This document shows, piece by piece, positions 30,646-39,899 of a stretch of 64,000 bases of DNA; position 1 is the first letter of the stretch, and the number at the start of each line of letters is the position of its first letter. The stretch covers positions 186,001-250,000 of the forward strand of contig NZ_CP060697.1 of the NCBI RefSeq assembly GCF_014352855.1, read 5' to 3'. Below the pieces are notes generated by a model. That model worked only from the letters and a program-made list of their open reading frames with translations. It was not told where the DNA came from and did no database searches. The DNA comes from Sphingomonas sabuli (GTDB lineage Bacteria > Pseudomonadota > Alphaproteobacteria > Sphingomonadales > Sphingomonadaceae). Both the position numbers and the translations under genes were made by a program.

Positions 30646-31696
30646 CCCGCGTCACGCGTGTCGCTCGTTACAGGATGAAGTCGCCGCCGACGAAGGTGTG
30701 GCTGCCGTCGACGCGGATGGCGAAGTCCGCCGTGCCGTCGCCGTTGGTGTCGCCGAACACGTAGGTGTCGACCCCCAGCTGTTCGTAGCGCAGTTCGCCG
30801 GCGTGGCCGGTGAACGCGCCGCTGCCGATGAAGGCGAACGCCTGGTCGCCGCCGACGGTGGTGTTCGCATCGACATTGTTGAGCCGGATGATGTCGCCCT
30901 CGCCGCGGCTGAAGTCGCGGATGCGGTCGGCGGCGACCGGATCGGCCCCGCCGAAGTCGCCCTGGTAGAAGACGAACAGGTCGGCGCCCGCGCCGCCGGT
31001 CATGTCGTCCGACCCGGTGCCGCCGACGATGAAGTCGGCGCCGTTGCCGCCGTTGAGGTTGTCGTTGCCGGCCTCGCCCAGCAGGCGGTCGTTGCCCGCC
31101 GCGCCGTTGATCGCATCGTCGCCGCCGCGCCCGGCAAGGATGTTGGCGGAGCTGTTGCCGAGCATGTAGTTGGCCAGCCCGTTGCCGGTGCCGCTGATGG
31201 TCCCGGCACCGGTCAGGATCAGGTCCTCGACGTTGGCGCCAAGCGCGAAGTCGACGATCGTGCGCACCGTGTCGTGGCCCGCGCCGGCCGCTTCGACCAC
31301 CGTGTCGCCGGCGTTCCACACGACATAGGTGTCGTTGCCCTCGCCGCCGCGCATGCTGTCGGACCCGCCCGCGCCATGGATGAAGTTGTCGCCGGCATTG
31401 CCGACGATGACGTTGTCGAAGGCGTTGCCGATACCCTCGATCGCGCCGGTGCCGGTCAGCACCAGATTCTCGACATAGCGGGTCAGGCGGAAGTCGACCG
31501 ACGAGCGCACCGTGTCGATGCCTTCGCCGTCATTCTCGATCGCCCGGTCGCCAAGGTTGTCGACGATGTAGGTGTCGTTGCCGACCCCGCCGAGCATGTA
31601 GTCGGCGCCGGTCGACCCGTTGAGCACGTTGTCGCCGCTGTTACCGTACAGCCGGTTGTCCAACCCGTTGCCGACCGCGTCGATGTTGGCGCTGCC
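30646..31696. repeat. Direct repeat copy B (3' end of SdrD-like RTX gene)
   Basis: Partner of 21532-22582, offset by 9,114 bases, same orientation. The similarity stops abruptly at both edges: outside it the two genes are only related at protein level, and downstream of the stop the sequences differ after ~22 bp. Confidence 0.9.
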
Positions 31697-33325
31697 GACC
31701 AACACGACGGTCTCGAAATTCGCGGGCAGGCGATAGCTTACCGACGTGAACAGGCTGTCGTCGCCGGCGCCGATGCTTTCGACGACCCGGTCGCCGGCAT
31801 TGTCGACGATGTAGATGTCATTGCCGGCAAAGCCGCGCATCGTGTCGGCGCCCCAACCGCCGTCCAGCGTGTCGTTGCCCGCCGTTCCGAGGACTTCGTC
31901 GAACGCCGTGTCGGTGCCGTTGACCGTCACCACCACCGTTGCCGTGTTGCCGTCGGCCAACATGTAGGTGAAGCTGTCCGTGGGCGCGGTGTTGGACCCG
32001 CCCGATCCCGCGCCGGGCGTGGCATCGAACGCGCCATTGGGGTCGTAGCTGAAGGTGCCGTCGGCGTTGACGGTGAGAAGCGCGCCGGACGGCAGCGTGA
32101 TCTGCGTGCCGACGTTGGCCGGCGCTCCATTGACCGCGGCGACCGTCAGCGCCTGCCCGTCGGGATCGCTGTCCTCGCCATTGCCGTTGTCGGCGAACAG
32201 GCTGCCGGAAACGACCGACTGTTCGGGCGTGGCGAAGGCGTCGTCCTGCGCCACTGCAGGATCGTTGACGGCCGCGACCTCGACGGTCGTCGTGAATTGC
32301 GTGGTGTCGGCGCCGCCGGCGGTCGTGCCGTCGCCGTCGACCAGCGTCCAGCTGACCGTCCGCGTGCCGCCGGTCGGCGCATCGTCGCCGCTGTTTTCAA
32401 AGGTGAACGACCGCACCAGTGCCTGCACGCGCGACGGCGTTGCGTTGCTGTTGAAGTCGATCCGGATTTCGTCGTTCGACAGGGCCCCGATCGATCCGAT
32501 GGGCACGCCGTTGATCGTCACGGTTGTCCCGATCTCCGGCTCGCCGAAGAACATCACGGCGCCTTCCGCCAAACCAAGGCGGTCTTCCCCCGCAACATAG
32601 CCGCCCGTGATGCTGACGGTCAGCGAACCTTCGTTGAAATTGGTGCTGTCGCTATCGGAAACGGCGGCGTTGTTGCCGTCGTCCAGCCGCACCGCTCCGT
32701 CGCCTTCCGTCCAGGTGACGCTGTCGCCCGGCAGGTTCGAAATGGACGGTGCCTGGTTGGTGTTGAAAAAGCCGAAGTCGACCGTGGTGTTGACGTTATT
32801 GCCCGTACCGTCCGCCGTCGGCTCGGCGCCCGTCGTCAGGGTGATCGTCCGGCTCGTCACGCTGCCGTCCGGTTGGGCCGCGCCATTGCTGTCGTTGTCG
32901 ACGTTGTCGTCCGGATCGGGATTGGACCCCGTCGGCGACAGGTCGGCCAGAACGCCGCCCGCCGTAAAGTTGGAAGCATCGATGCCGACGATGTAATTGC
33001 CGTCGGCAAGGCCGCTGAACGTATACGCGCCGCTGACGTCCGTGATGACCGTCGCGATCGCCGCCCCGTCCGCAACGCCGTCATTGTCGGCATCCAGGTA
33101 CAGGCTGACCGCGACGCCCTCGATGCCTGTTTCCGACGCGTCCTCGTAAATGCCGTCGCCGTCGGTGTCGTACCAGACCCGGTCGCCAAGCGTCAGATCC
33201 CCGGCCGCCAAGGCGAACGGACCTGGAGGCGCGTTCGTGGCCACCGGCTCGCCTGCCGCGGCAAACGTCTCGCCGGCCGCGGCCGACATCTTCTGCGAAA
33301 AGGTCTTGGTCAGGATGACGGACAT
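30668..33325 (-). CDS. SdrD-B/cadherin-like RTX protein
   Basis: 885 residues. After a short N-terminus, an SdrD-B-like domain (GDRVWYDTDGDGIYEDA, GAYTFSGLADGNYIVGID) covers ~45-150. Cadherin-like and Ig-like segments follow (NQAPSISNLPGDSVTW, VAAVNDPAVAQDDAFATPE, SFTYMLADGNTATVVVTVNG) to ~ residue 450. RTX repeats fill the rest, ending HTFVGGDFIL. The last ~343 residues differ from the giant protein at 21554 by only about three residues by eye. ATG 33325 has a GGGAAGAG site; a 14-codon extension upstream is less likely. Type I secretion is inferred. Confidence 0.85.
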   Translation of the reverse strand: MSVILTKTFSQKMSAAAGETFAAAGEPVATNAPPGPFALAAGDLTLGDRVWYDTDGDGIYEDASETGIEGVAVSLYLDADNDGVADGAAIATVITDVSGAYTFSGLADGNYIVGIDASNFTAGGVLADLSPTGSNPDPDDNVDNDSNGAAQPDGSVTSRTITLTTGAEPTADGTGNNVNTTVDFGFFNTNQAPSISNLPGDSVTWTEGDGAVRLDDGNNAAVSDSDSTNFNEGSLTVSITGGYVAGEDRLGLAEGAVMFFGEPEIGTTVTINGVPIGSIGALSNDEIRIDFNSNATPSRVQALVRSFTFENSGDDAPTGGTRTVSWTLVDGDGTTAGGADTTQFTTTVEVAAVNDPAVAQDDAFATPEQSVVSGSLFADNGNGEDSDPDGQALTVAAVNGAPANVGTQITLPSGALLTVNADGTFSYDPNGAFDATPGAGSGGSNTAPTDSFTYMLADGNTATVVVTVNGTDTAFDEVLGTAGNDTLDGGWGADTMRGFAGNDIYIVDNAGDRVVESIGAGDDSLFTSVSYRLPANFETVVLVGSANIDAVGNGLDNRLYGNSGDNVLNGSTGADYMLGGVGNDTYIVDNLGDRAIENDGEGIDTVRSSVDFRLTRYVENLVLTGTGAIEGIGNAFDNVIVGNAGDNFIHGAGGSDSMRGGEGNDTYVVWNAGDTVVEAAGAGHDTVRTIVDFALGANVEDLILTGAGTISGTGNGLANYMLGNSSANILAGRGGDDAINGAAGNDRLLGEAGNDNLNGGNGADFIVGGTGSDDMTGGAGADLFVFYQGDFGGADPVAADRIRDFSRGEGDIIRLNNVDANTTVGGDQAFAFIGSGAFTGHAGELRYEQLGVDTYVFGDTNGDGTADFAIRVDGSHTFVGGDFIL

Positions 33326-33462
33326 GAACTCTTCCCTCACTGTCGCACCCGGGTCACCGATGGACATGGTGCGGTTTTGCGGCGCCTTTCCCTGCGCTGT
33401 GCGCCTGGTTCAGTCAGCCCTTCAGATGCTTGTCTTGGACGGCGGAATACTTGCCGGGACGC

Positions 33463-36087
33463 CTACAGGATAAAATCGCCGATCACGAAGCTGTGCAAGC
33501 CGTCGACGCGAATGGCGAAGTCCGCCACGCGGTCGCCGTTGGTGTCGCCGTACAGGTAAGTGTTGCTGCCAATCTGTTCGTAACGAAGTTGCCCCGCCGA
33601 CCCGGTGAATGCGGCAGTGCCGAGGAACGCGAACGCCTGGTCGCCGGCGACCCCGCTGTTGGCGTCGACGGCGTTGAGCTGGATGCGGTCGCCTTCGGCC
33701 CGGCTGAAATCGCGGATACGGTCGGCAGTCGCCGGCGTCGCGCCGCCGAAATCGCCGTTGGCGAAGATGAAGAAGTCGGCGCCGGCGCCGCCGCTCATGG
33801 CGTCCTGGCCGGCGCCGCCGGTCAGGGCATCGGTGCCGTTGTTGCCGTTGAGATTGTCGGCGCCAGTGTCACCCAGCAGTGTATCGTTGCCGCTGCCGCC
33901 GATCATATTGTCATTGCCGGCCCCGCCGTTCAGGATATTCGCGGCGGCGTTGCCGAGGATGTAGTTGTCGAGCGTGTTGCCGGTGCCGTTGGTAACCCCG
34001 GCGCCGGTCAGGACCAGCTCCTCGATATTGGCGCCCAGCACGAAGCTGACCGACGACCGCACGGAATCGATTCCGGCCACCGCGCCCTCGATGACCTGGT
34101 CGCCAGCATTTTCCACGACATAGATGTCGCTGCCTGCGCCCCCCGCCATGATGTCCGCGCCGCCCGCGCCGTGGATGAAATTGTCGCCGTCATTACCGTT
34201 GATCGTGTTGGCCTGCCCGTTGCCGATACCCTCGAGCGGCGCACTACCGACCAAAGTGAGAGTCTCGACATAATTGGCGAGCCGGAAGTTGATCGATGCG
34301 AAGACCGTGTCGTTGCCGGCGTTGTTGGCTTCGACCGCGCGGTCGCCGAACTGGTTGGCGTAATAGGTGTCATCGCCCTGGCCGCCGCGCATCAGGTCCG
34401 CGCCGTCGCCGCCGTCGATGATGTTGTTGCCGGCATTGCCGAGGATCAGGTTGTTCAGCGCATTGCCGGTGCCGTTGACGTTGCCGGTGCTGATCAGCGT
34501 CAGGTTCTCGATATTGTCGGACAGGGTGAAGCTGACCGACGACCGGACCTGGTCGGTGCCTTCGCTGGCGAATTCGGTCACCGTGTCGCCGGCATTGTCG
34601 ACGACGAAGACGTCGTCGCCCGCGCCGCCGGCCATCGCGTCCACGCCGCTGCCGCCGTTGATCACGTCGTTGCCCGTGTAACCGGACAAGGTATCGTTGG
34701 ATTCGTAGCCGACGATGGTCCAGTCGTCGCCGGTGAAGGCGCTGAAGCTGTCGGCGTTGGGCGTGCCGTACCAGAAGGCGCTGGGGTCGATGACCACATG
34801 GACCAGCTGGCCCCATCCGACGCCGTCGTTGCGGAACACCTCGATCCGCCCGGCAAGGCCGGTGTTGGTGGTCCCGACGATCATGTCGCGGTCGCCGTCA
34901 TTGTCGATGTCGAGGAAGATCGGCGCGGTGTTCTGGCCCGCCATCAGGCCCCAGAACGGGCTTTCGAACGTGTCTTCCTGCGTGAACACGCCGTTGCTGT
35001 TGCGATAGAAGATGAAGTGGCCGTTGGAATTGCCGTGGACCATGTCCAGGTCGTTGTCGCCGTCCAGGTCGACGAAGGTCGGCGCCGGATAGCTTCCGGT
35101 CGGCAGCACGACGCCGCTGAACGGATGGTTGCTGGCCACCGTCAGAGTGTTGTTCAGGTTGTTGAGGTAGACGGCGATCGCGCCGTCGCGGCCGCCGACG
35201 ACCAGATCCTGGTCGCCGTCGCTATCCACGTCATAGGTCGACATGCGGGGCAGGGATTCGTTGCCGCGGTTGGCAAGGGTGCCGCCGGCCGTGAACGTGC
35301 CGTTGCCGTTGTTGGTGTACCGGACCAGCCGGCCGTCCAGCCCGTCGGCGATCACCGCGTCCCGGTCGCCGTCGCCGTCGAGGTCAAGGAACACGATCGA
35401 CGCGCTCTGGCCGATATCGACGCCGTTGAACGGGTTGGCCGCGTTGACCTGCAGCGAAAAGGCGCCGTTGCCGTCATTGCGCAGGTACCGGATCCGACCG
35501 TCGTCGCCGCCTGTGAAAATGTCCTGATCGCCGTCATTGTCGTAATCGAACAGGGTCGGCGTGACGAGAAAGCTGAGCTGCTGCGAACCGAGCGAATTGA
35601 ACGGGTTGGCCGCGCCTTCCAGCTGGGTGAAGCCGCCGCCGGTGAAACCGCCGTTAAGGTCGTTGCCCTCCGCGTCGATGACGTTGATCGCGATATAGCG
35701 GTCGGGCGTCGGGTTGGCGCTGGTGTTGCCGTAGGTCAGGTTTTCCAGCAGCGCTTCGACCGCCTCGTTGGTGGCGCTGGCATTGAGCGTGATGCGCAGC
35801 GTCTGGCCGTCGACGCCGCCGCTGTAGGTGCCGATGACGACGCCGCTGTAGCTGACGTTGGTGCCGACGACGCTGATCCGGCCCAGCCCGACACCCTGGT
35901 TGCGGATGCCGAACTGATCCTCGGCCAGCCCGATGCCCGCGCTCGACACGGTCACCACCGCGCCGTTGAAGTCGACGTCGGGGTCGCTGAAACTCAGGGA
36001 GGTGTCGATCACCTGCGCGACGGCGGTGATCATCGGACGGCTGAAAACGACCTCGGCATCGAGGTCGGTCAAAACTGGTGCTGGCAT
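33463..36087 (-). CDS. FG-GAP/VCBS-repeat RTX protein (copy 1)
   Basis: 874 residues, with the same plan as the gene at 27957-30590. An N-terminal beta domain (MPAPVLTDLDAEVVFSRP) is followed by FG-GAP/VCBS repeats at ~175-440 (FDYDNDGDQDIF, DLDGDGDRDAVI, DLDGDNDLDMVHGNSNG) and RTX repeats to the end, ending HSFVIGDFIL. Long blocks are identical between the copies (HGNSNGHFIFYRNSNG), others have diverged, so this duplication is older than the 1-kb repeat. No signal peptide is present. GGGGA precedes the ATG. The 215-bp upstream gap may hold the promoter of the distal part of the cluster. Confidence 0.85.
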   Translation of the reverse strand: MPAPVLTDLDAEVVFSRPMITAVAQVIDTSLSFSDPDVDFNGAVVTVSSAGIGLAEDQFGIRNQGVGLGRISVVGTNVSYSGVVIGTYSGGVDGQTLRITLNASATNEAVEALLENLTYGNTSANPTPDRYIAINVIDAEGNDLNGGFTGGGFTQLEGAANPFNSLGSQQLSFLVTPTLFDYDNDGDQDIFTGGDDGRIRYLRNDGNGAFSLQVNAANPFNGVDIGQSASIVFLDLDGDGDRDAVIADGLDGRLVRYTNNGNGTFTAGGTLANRGNESLPRMSTYDVDSDGDQDLVVGGRDGAIAVYLNNLNNTLTVASNHPFSGVVLPTGSYPAPTFVDLDGDNDLDMVHGNSNGHFIFYRNSNGVFTQEDTFESPFWGLMAGQNTAPIFLDIDNDGDRDMIVGTTNTGLAGRIEVFRNDGVGWGQLVHVVIDPSAFWYGTPNADSFSAFTGDDWTIVGYESNDTLSGYTGNDVINGGSGVDAMAGGAGDDVFVVDNAGDTVTEFASEGTDQVRSSVSFTLSDNIENLTLISTGNVNGTGNALNNLILGNAGNNIIDGGDGADLMRGGQGDDTYYANQFGDRAVEANNAGNDTVFASINFRLANYVETLTLVGSAPLEGIGNGQANTINGNDGDNFIHGAGGADIMAGGAGSDIYVVENAGDQVIEGAVAGIDSVRSSVSFVLGANIEELVLTGAGVTNGTGNTLDNYILGNAAANILNGGAGNDNMIGGSGNDTLLGDTGADNLNGNNGTDALTGGAGQDAMSGGAGADFFIFANGDFGGATPATADRIRDFSRAEGDRIQLNAVDANSGVAGDQAFAFLGTAAFTGSAGQLRYEQIGSNTYLYGDTNGDRVADFAIRVDGLHSFVIGDFIL

Positions 36088-36302
36088 CGAAATCCCCAGA
36101 AATGCCCGGCCCGCTTCTGGATTGGCGGACTAGGGCACGCGCGCGGTCCTTACTGCAACCGGGGTCACGTCGCTAGTGAATTTTCGTTATATTCCAGCGC
36201 TTACTAGCAAGGGGACGGCGCATAATTCTCGCCAGACGCCGGCCTGCGGGATCGCGACATGTCGACTCGCCGACTCGGGACGTCAGCCGCTCCAATCCTT
36301 GG

Positions 36303-36821
36303 CTAGGTCAGCTGCTCCTCGTGGCCGTACACCAGCACCGTCATGTACGCGGTGCGCAGTCCGCCTTCGGCTGCCGCTTCGAAGCGCTCCGCGCTCAATT
36401 CCTCGCAGCCATAGCCCGACCGCACGTCGCCGAACGACCCGACGGTGTCGCAGCTGCGCACCGCGCCGTCGCTGGCGATGGCGACCGTCATCATTTTCGC
36501 GCCAAGCAGCGTGTCGCCGGACTGGAGGCTGAGCGAGCCGGGGGTCGCCCCGGGGCTGAAACGCCGTTCGATGGTGATGCTGGTCAGCGCGGTGACGGGG
36601 GTGCTGGCCTGGTGCATCGAGGCCGCGGCGGTCTCGTCGTCGGCGCAGGATTCGACGCCCGACCGGCTCGATTCGTACCGGCACGTCTGCTGCTCGCCGT
36701 CGTCGCTGATGCGATAGGTGATCTTTTCCCACCACGGCGCGGCGGACGACAGGGCAGGGGCGGTGTCCGCGATGGACCCGGAAGCTGCGGCGGCGAGGAT
36801 AAGCGCGGCAAGGCCGAGCAC
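36303..36821 (-). CDS. Exported Cys-containing protein, degenerate TonB_C-like
   Basis: 172 residues starting from GTG 36821, which has AAGGAG eight bases upstream. The frame also reads back to 36857, but without a better site. The signal peptide is LGLAALILAAAASGSIA. The mature part has four Cys residues (QQTCRYES, ESCADDE, RSCDT, GYGCEE). Its C-terminal half (MTVAIASDGAVRSCD, then AYMTVLVYGHEE) follows the strand pattern of the second half of the gene at 20642-21457. It sits between the first and second RTX genes, same strand. Function unknown. Confidence 0.65.
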   Translation of the reverse strand: MLGLAALILAAAASGSIADTAPALSSAAPWWEKITYRISDDGEQQTCRYESSRSGVESCADDETAAASMHQASTPVTALTSITIERRFSPGATPGSLSLQSGDTLLGAKMMTVAIASDGAVRSCDTVGSFGDVRSGYGCEELSAERFEAAAEGGLRTAYMTVLVYGHEEQLT

Positions 36822-36969
36822 GATGGCGTCTCCTTCTCGTGCCCGCTCCGGCAGCATGATTGCCGCCGCCCCTGATAATGCAAACGTATCAGAACGAATT
36901 CGGTCCCCGCTGCCGCGATTTTTCAGGCGCGACGCGCGAAGGGGCCGGCCAGGCCGGCCCGCGCGGCGG

Positions 36970-39522
36970 CTAGAGGATGAAGTCGCCGGTCACGAAGTCG
37001 TGGTTGCCATCGACGCGGATGGCGAAGTCCGCGAATCCGTCGCCGTTGGTGTCGCCGTACACATAGGTGCTCGATCCCACCTGTTCGTATCGCAACTGCC
37101 CGGCGCTGTTGGTGAACGCGCCGGTGCCGATGAAGGCGAACGCCTGGTCGCCGCCGGCCGTGGTGTTGGCATCGACGAAGTTAAGCCGGATGCGGTCGCC
37201 TTCCTCCTGGCTGAAATCGCGGATGCGGTCGGCGGTGGCCGGCGTCGCGCCGCTGAAATCGCCGTCGAAGAACAGGAACAGGTCGGCGCCCGCGCCGCCG
37301 TTCAGCGTGTCCTGCCCGGCGCCGCCCTCGACCCAGTCATGGCCGTTGCCCCCGCTCAGGCTGTCGTTGCCGGCGTCGCCTTCCAGGCGATCGTCGCCGC
37401 CGCCGCCGATCAGCGTGTCGTTGCCGTCGCGCCCCGCCATCACGTTGGCGGCGGCATTCCCGACCATGTAATTGTCCAGGGTGTTGCCGCCCCCGTTGAC
37501 GGCATCGACACCGGTCAGCACCAGTTCCTCGATGTTGGCGCCAAGGACGAAACTGACCGACGAGCGAACCGAATCATAGCCGCTGTTGGCGTTTTCGAAC
37601 ACGCGGTCGCCGCTGTTCTCGACCACGTAAATGTCGTTGCCGCCGCCGCCGCGCATGGTGTCGGCATCGCCGCCGCCATGGATGAAATTGTCGGCGCCGT
37701 TACCGATGATCGTGTTGGCCTGGCCGTTGCCGATGCCCTCGATCGCGGCGGTGCCGGTCAGGATCAGCGTTTCGACATAATTGGCCAGCCGGTAATCGAC
37801 CGATGCGCGGACCGTGTCGTCGCCGGCGCCCTCGGCCTCGATCGCGCGATCGGCGACATGGTCGGCGATGTAGACATCGTCGCCCCCGCCGCCGCGCATG
37901 ATGTCGGCCCCGGTGCGACCGTTGAGCAGGTTGTTGCCGCCGTTGCCGATGATCACGTTATTGAGCGCGTTGCCCAGCCCGTCGATGTTCGCCGCGCCGG
38001 TCAGGGTCAGGTCCTCGACATTGTTGGTCAACGAATAAGTGATGGACGAACGGACCTCGTCGCGGCCCGCGCCACTGGCTTCGGTAACGAGGTCTCCGGC
38101 GTTGTCGACGACGTACAGGTCATCGCCAAGCCCGCCGGCCATGCTGTCGGCGCCAGCGCCGCCGTTGATGACGTTGGCGTCGTCGCTGCCGGTCAGCGTG
38201 TCGGCGAAGGCCGAACCGACCAGGTTTTCGAAGCTGATGACGGAATCAAGGCCCGCCGCGCCGCTGGCCGTTCCCAGCGCAAGGCTGACCGTCACCGCGC
38301 CGAGCGCGGACGTGTAGCGCACGGTGTCCACGCCGTCGCCGCCGTCGAGCACATCGTCGCCGTCGCCGCCGTCGATCGTGTCCGCGCCGCCGCCGCCGAT
38401 CAGGGAATTGACCCCGGCATCGCCGACCAGCAGGTCATCGAAGGCCGAACCCACGACGGTCTCGATCCCGGAAAGGCTGTCGGTCCCGTCGCCGCTGGCC
38501 GTGCCCAGCGCAAGGTTGACCTGCACTTCGGCCGCGGCATTTTCGTAGCTGGCGGTATCCGCGCCATCGCCGCCGGCGATGCTGTCGTCCCCGGCGCCGC
38601 CTTCCAGCCAGTCGTCACCGCCGCCGCCGCTCAGGCTGTCGTTGCCATCGCCGGCGCGCAGCGAATCGATCCCGCCCAGGCCGTACAGGACGTCATTGCC
38701 CGATCCGCTCGTGACGTTGATGCGCTCGAAATCGGCATAGTCGAGCTGACCGAACGTGCCGCCGTCGATCGACCCGCTGTACCCGCCGTCGTCGAAGGCG
38801 AAGACGCCGGAAACGCTGGTCTGGACCGGCTGGCCCGACCCCGGGTCGGGGGTGCTCAGGCTGTTGTAGAATTCGTTGAGCGGCTGGTAATCGCCGTCGG
38901 GCGCGGTCGCGACCACGAACTGCTGGTTGACCACGAAGGTCTCGCCGGTCACGGACGCGACCACCAACGGCCCGCCGGTGAAGCCTTCGCTTTCCGCCAG
39001 CACCCAGCCGTCCGAGCCGGACACGATCGTCGCGACATACCGGATGTAGATCGGCCCGGTATATTCTATCGACGTGATGGACGACGTGACAGTCCACGTC
39101 ATGGTCAGGCCGTCTTCCGAAATGGAATCGAAGGTCAGCAGGCCGCCATTGCCCTGGACGGTCGCGGATATGCCCTGCGGCCCCCACCACAATTCGTCAT
39201 ACTGGCTGGTGTCGAAACCCGAATAGGTGTTGGTCCGCCCGCCGCTGAAACCGGTGCCCGTGCCCGACCCGGAAAAGGTCGTTCCGCCGGGCGCCGGATA
39301 GCCGGCGATCACCGGACCGGTCAGCCCCGGCTCCGTCATCACCACCGCTTCGGTGACCGACGAATAATCCACCGTCAGGATGTCGAACCCGGCGCCACCG
39401 TCAGCGGTATCTGCCCCGCCCAGGCTGACGACGACCTCATCATTTCCCGCGGCGCCGGTGATGACGTCGTCTTCGCTCGTGTCGAACAGGCTGTCGTTGT
39501 CGGCGGTACCGGTGATGTTCAT
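36970..39522 (-). CDS. RTX calcium-binding protein, first gene of cluster
   Basis: 850 residues. RTX-like repeats open the protein (TGTADNDSLFDTSEDDVITG). A unique beta-rich insert at ~50-270 (GGTTFSGSGTGTGFSG, WWGPQGISATVQGNGG) is not found in the other four proteins. Two peptidase-M10-type blocks of RTX with ASYENAAAEVQVNLALGTASG and VRYTSALGAVTVSLALGTASG follow. Then comes the common C-terminal RTX region, ending HDFVTGDFIL. No signal peptide; type I secretion is inferred. ATG 39522 has GGGAGC upstream; an extension to 39564 is less likely. It is the promoter-proximal RTX gene. Confidence 0.85.
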   Translation of the reverse strand: MNITGTADNDSLFDTSEDDVITGAAGNDEVVVSLGGADTADGGAGFDILTVDYSSVTEAVVMTEPGLTGPVIAGYPAPGGTTFSGSGTGTGFSGGRTNTYSGFDTSQYDELWWGPQGISATVQGNGGLLTFDSISEDGLTMTWTVTSSITSIEYTGPIYIRYVATIVSGSDGWVLAESEGFTGGPLVVASVTGETFVVNQQFVVATAPDGDYQPLNEFYNSLSTPDPGSGQPVQTSVSGVFAFDDGGYSGSIDGGTFGQLDYADFERINVTSGSGNDVLYGLGGIDSLRAGDGNDSLSGGGGDDWLEGGAGDDSIAGGDGADTASYENAAAEVQVNLALGTASGDGTDSLSGIETVVGSAFDDLLVGDAGVNSLIGGGGADTIDGGDGDDVLDGGDGVDTVRYTSALGAVTVSLALGTASGAAGLDSVISFENLVGSAFADTLTGSDDANVINGGAGADSMAGGLGDDLYVVDNAGDLVTEASGAGRDEVRSSITYSLTNNVEDLTLTGAANIDGLGNALNNVIIGNGGNNLLNGRTGADIMRGGGGDDVYIADHVADRAIEAEGAGDDTVRASVDYRLANYVETLILTGTAAIEGIGNGQANTIIGNGADNFIHGGGDADTMRGGGGNDIYVVENSGDRVFENANSGYDSVRSSVSFVLGANIEELVLTGVDAVNGGGNTLDNYMVGNAAANVMAGRDGNDTLIGGGGDDRLEGDAGNDSLSGGNGHDWVEGGAGQDTLNGGAGADLFLFFDGDFSGATPATADRIRDFSQEEGDRIRLNFVDANTTAGGDQAFAFIGTGAFTNSAGQLRYEQVGSSTYVYGDTNGDGFADFAIRVDGNHDFVTGDFIL

Positions 39523-39899
39523 TGCCCCAGCTCCCTTAGTCGGCACCGCGACTCGGCGGGCCAAGCGGGCAAGAGATTTACCTCCGATTTGGACGAGTCA
39601 AGAAACGGCCAGTTAAAACGCCGCCGGGCGCAAGGCTCTTGGTCGCCACTTCAGACGAAGACTCCAGCTATTGGTATCGGATCGAAACGCATCTCGCCCG
39701 TCGTCCTGCCGAAGACTCGCTCGGCATGCCGTTCCTCTCGATCGTTGTTGAGGCGCCACGTCAGCGGCACCTTTGGACGGCTGCGGCCCTTGGCGCGGGC
39801 CAGACATCGCCGTGCGGCATTGCAAATGTGGGGGAGACGCCGGGCAAAAGGCGAGGGATCGAGGGGCGGGCAGGGGCCACGCGCGTCGGCGCGCCCCCA
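39523..39899. other. Upstream region of RTX cluster, no gene seen
   Basis: About 375 bases between the first RTX gene and the terminator of the candidate RNA. Short frames exist on both strands but none has coding character or a good start. The region should contain the promoter of the RTX gene at 36970-39522. Confidence 0.5.

Noticed and set aside
22000-39500. Long open frames on the plus strand across the RTX genes (up to ~1,100 codons)
   Set aside because: They are antisense shadows: GC-rich codon bias of the real minus-strand genes keeps the opposite frame open. Their translations are low-complexity Val/Ala/Arg/Asp repeats without domain features.
21554-39522. Short tandem DNA repeats in the RTX region as a CRISPR or satellite array
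   Set aside because: The periodicity is that of nine-residue calcium-binding repeats in coding frame; there are no constant repeat-spacer units.
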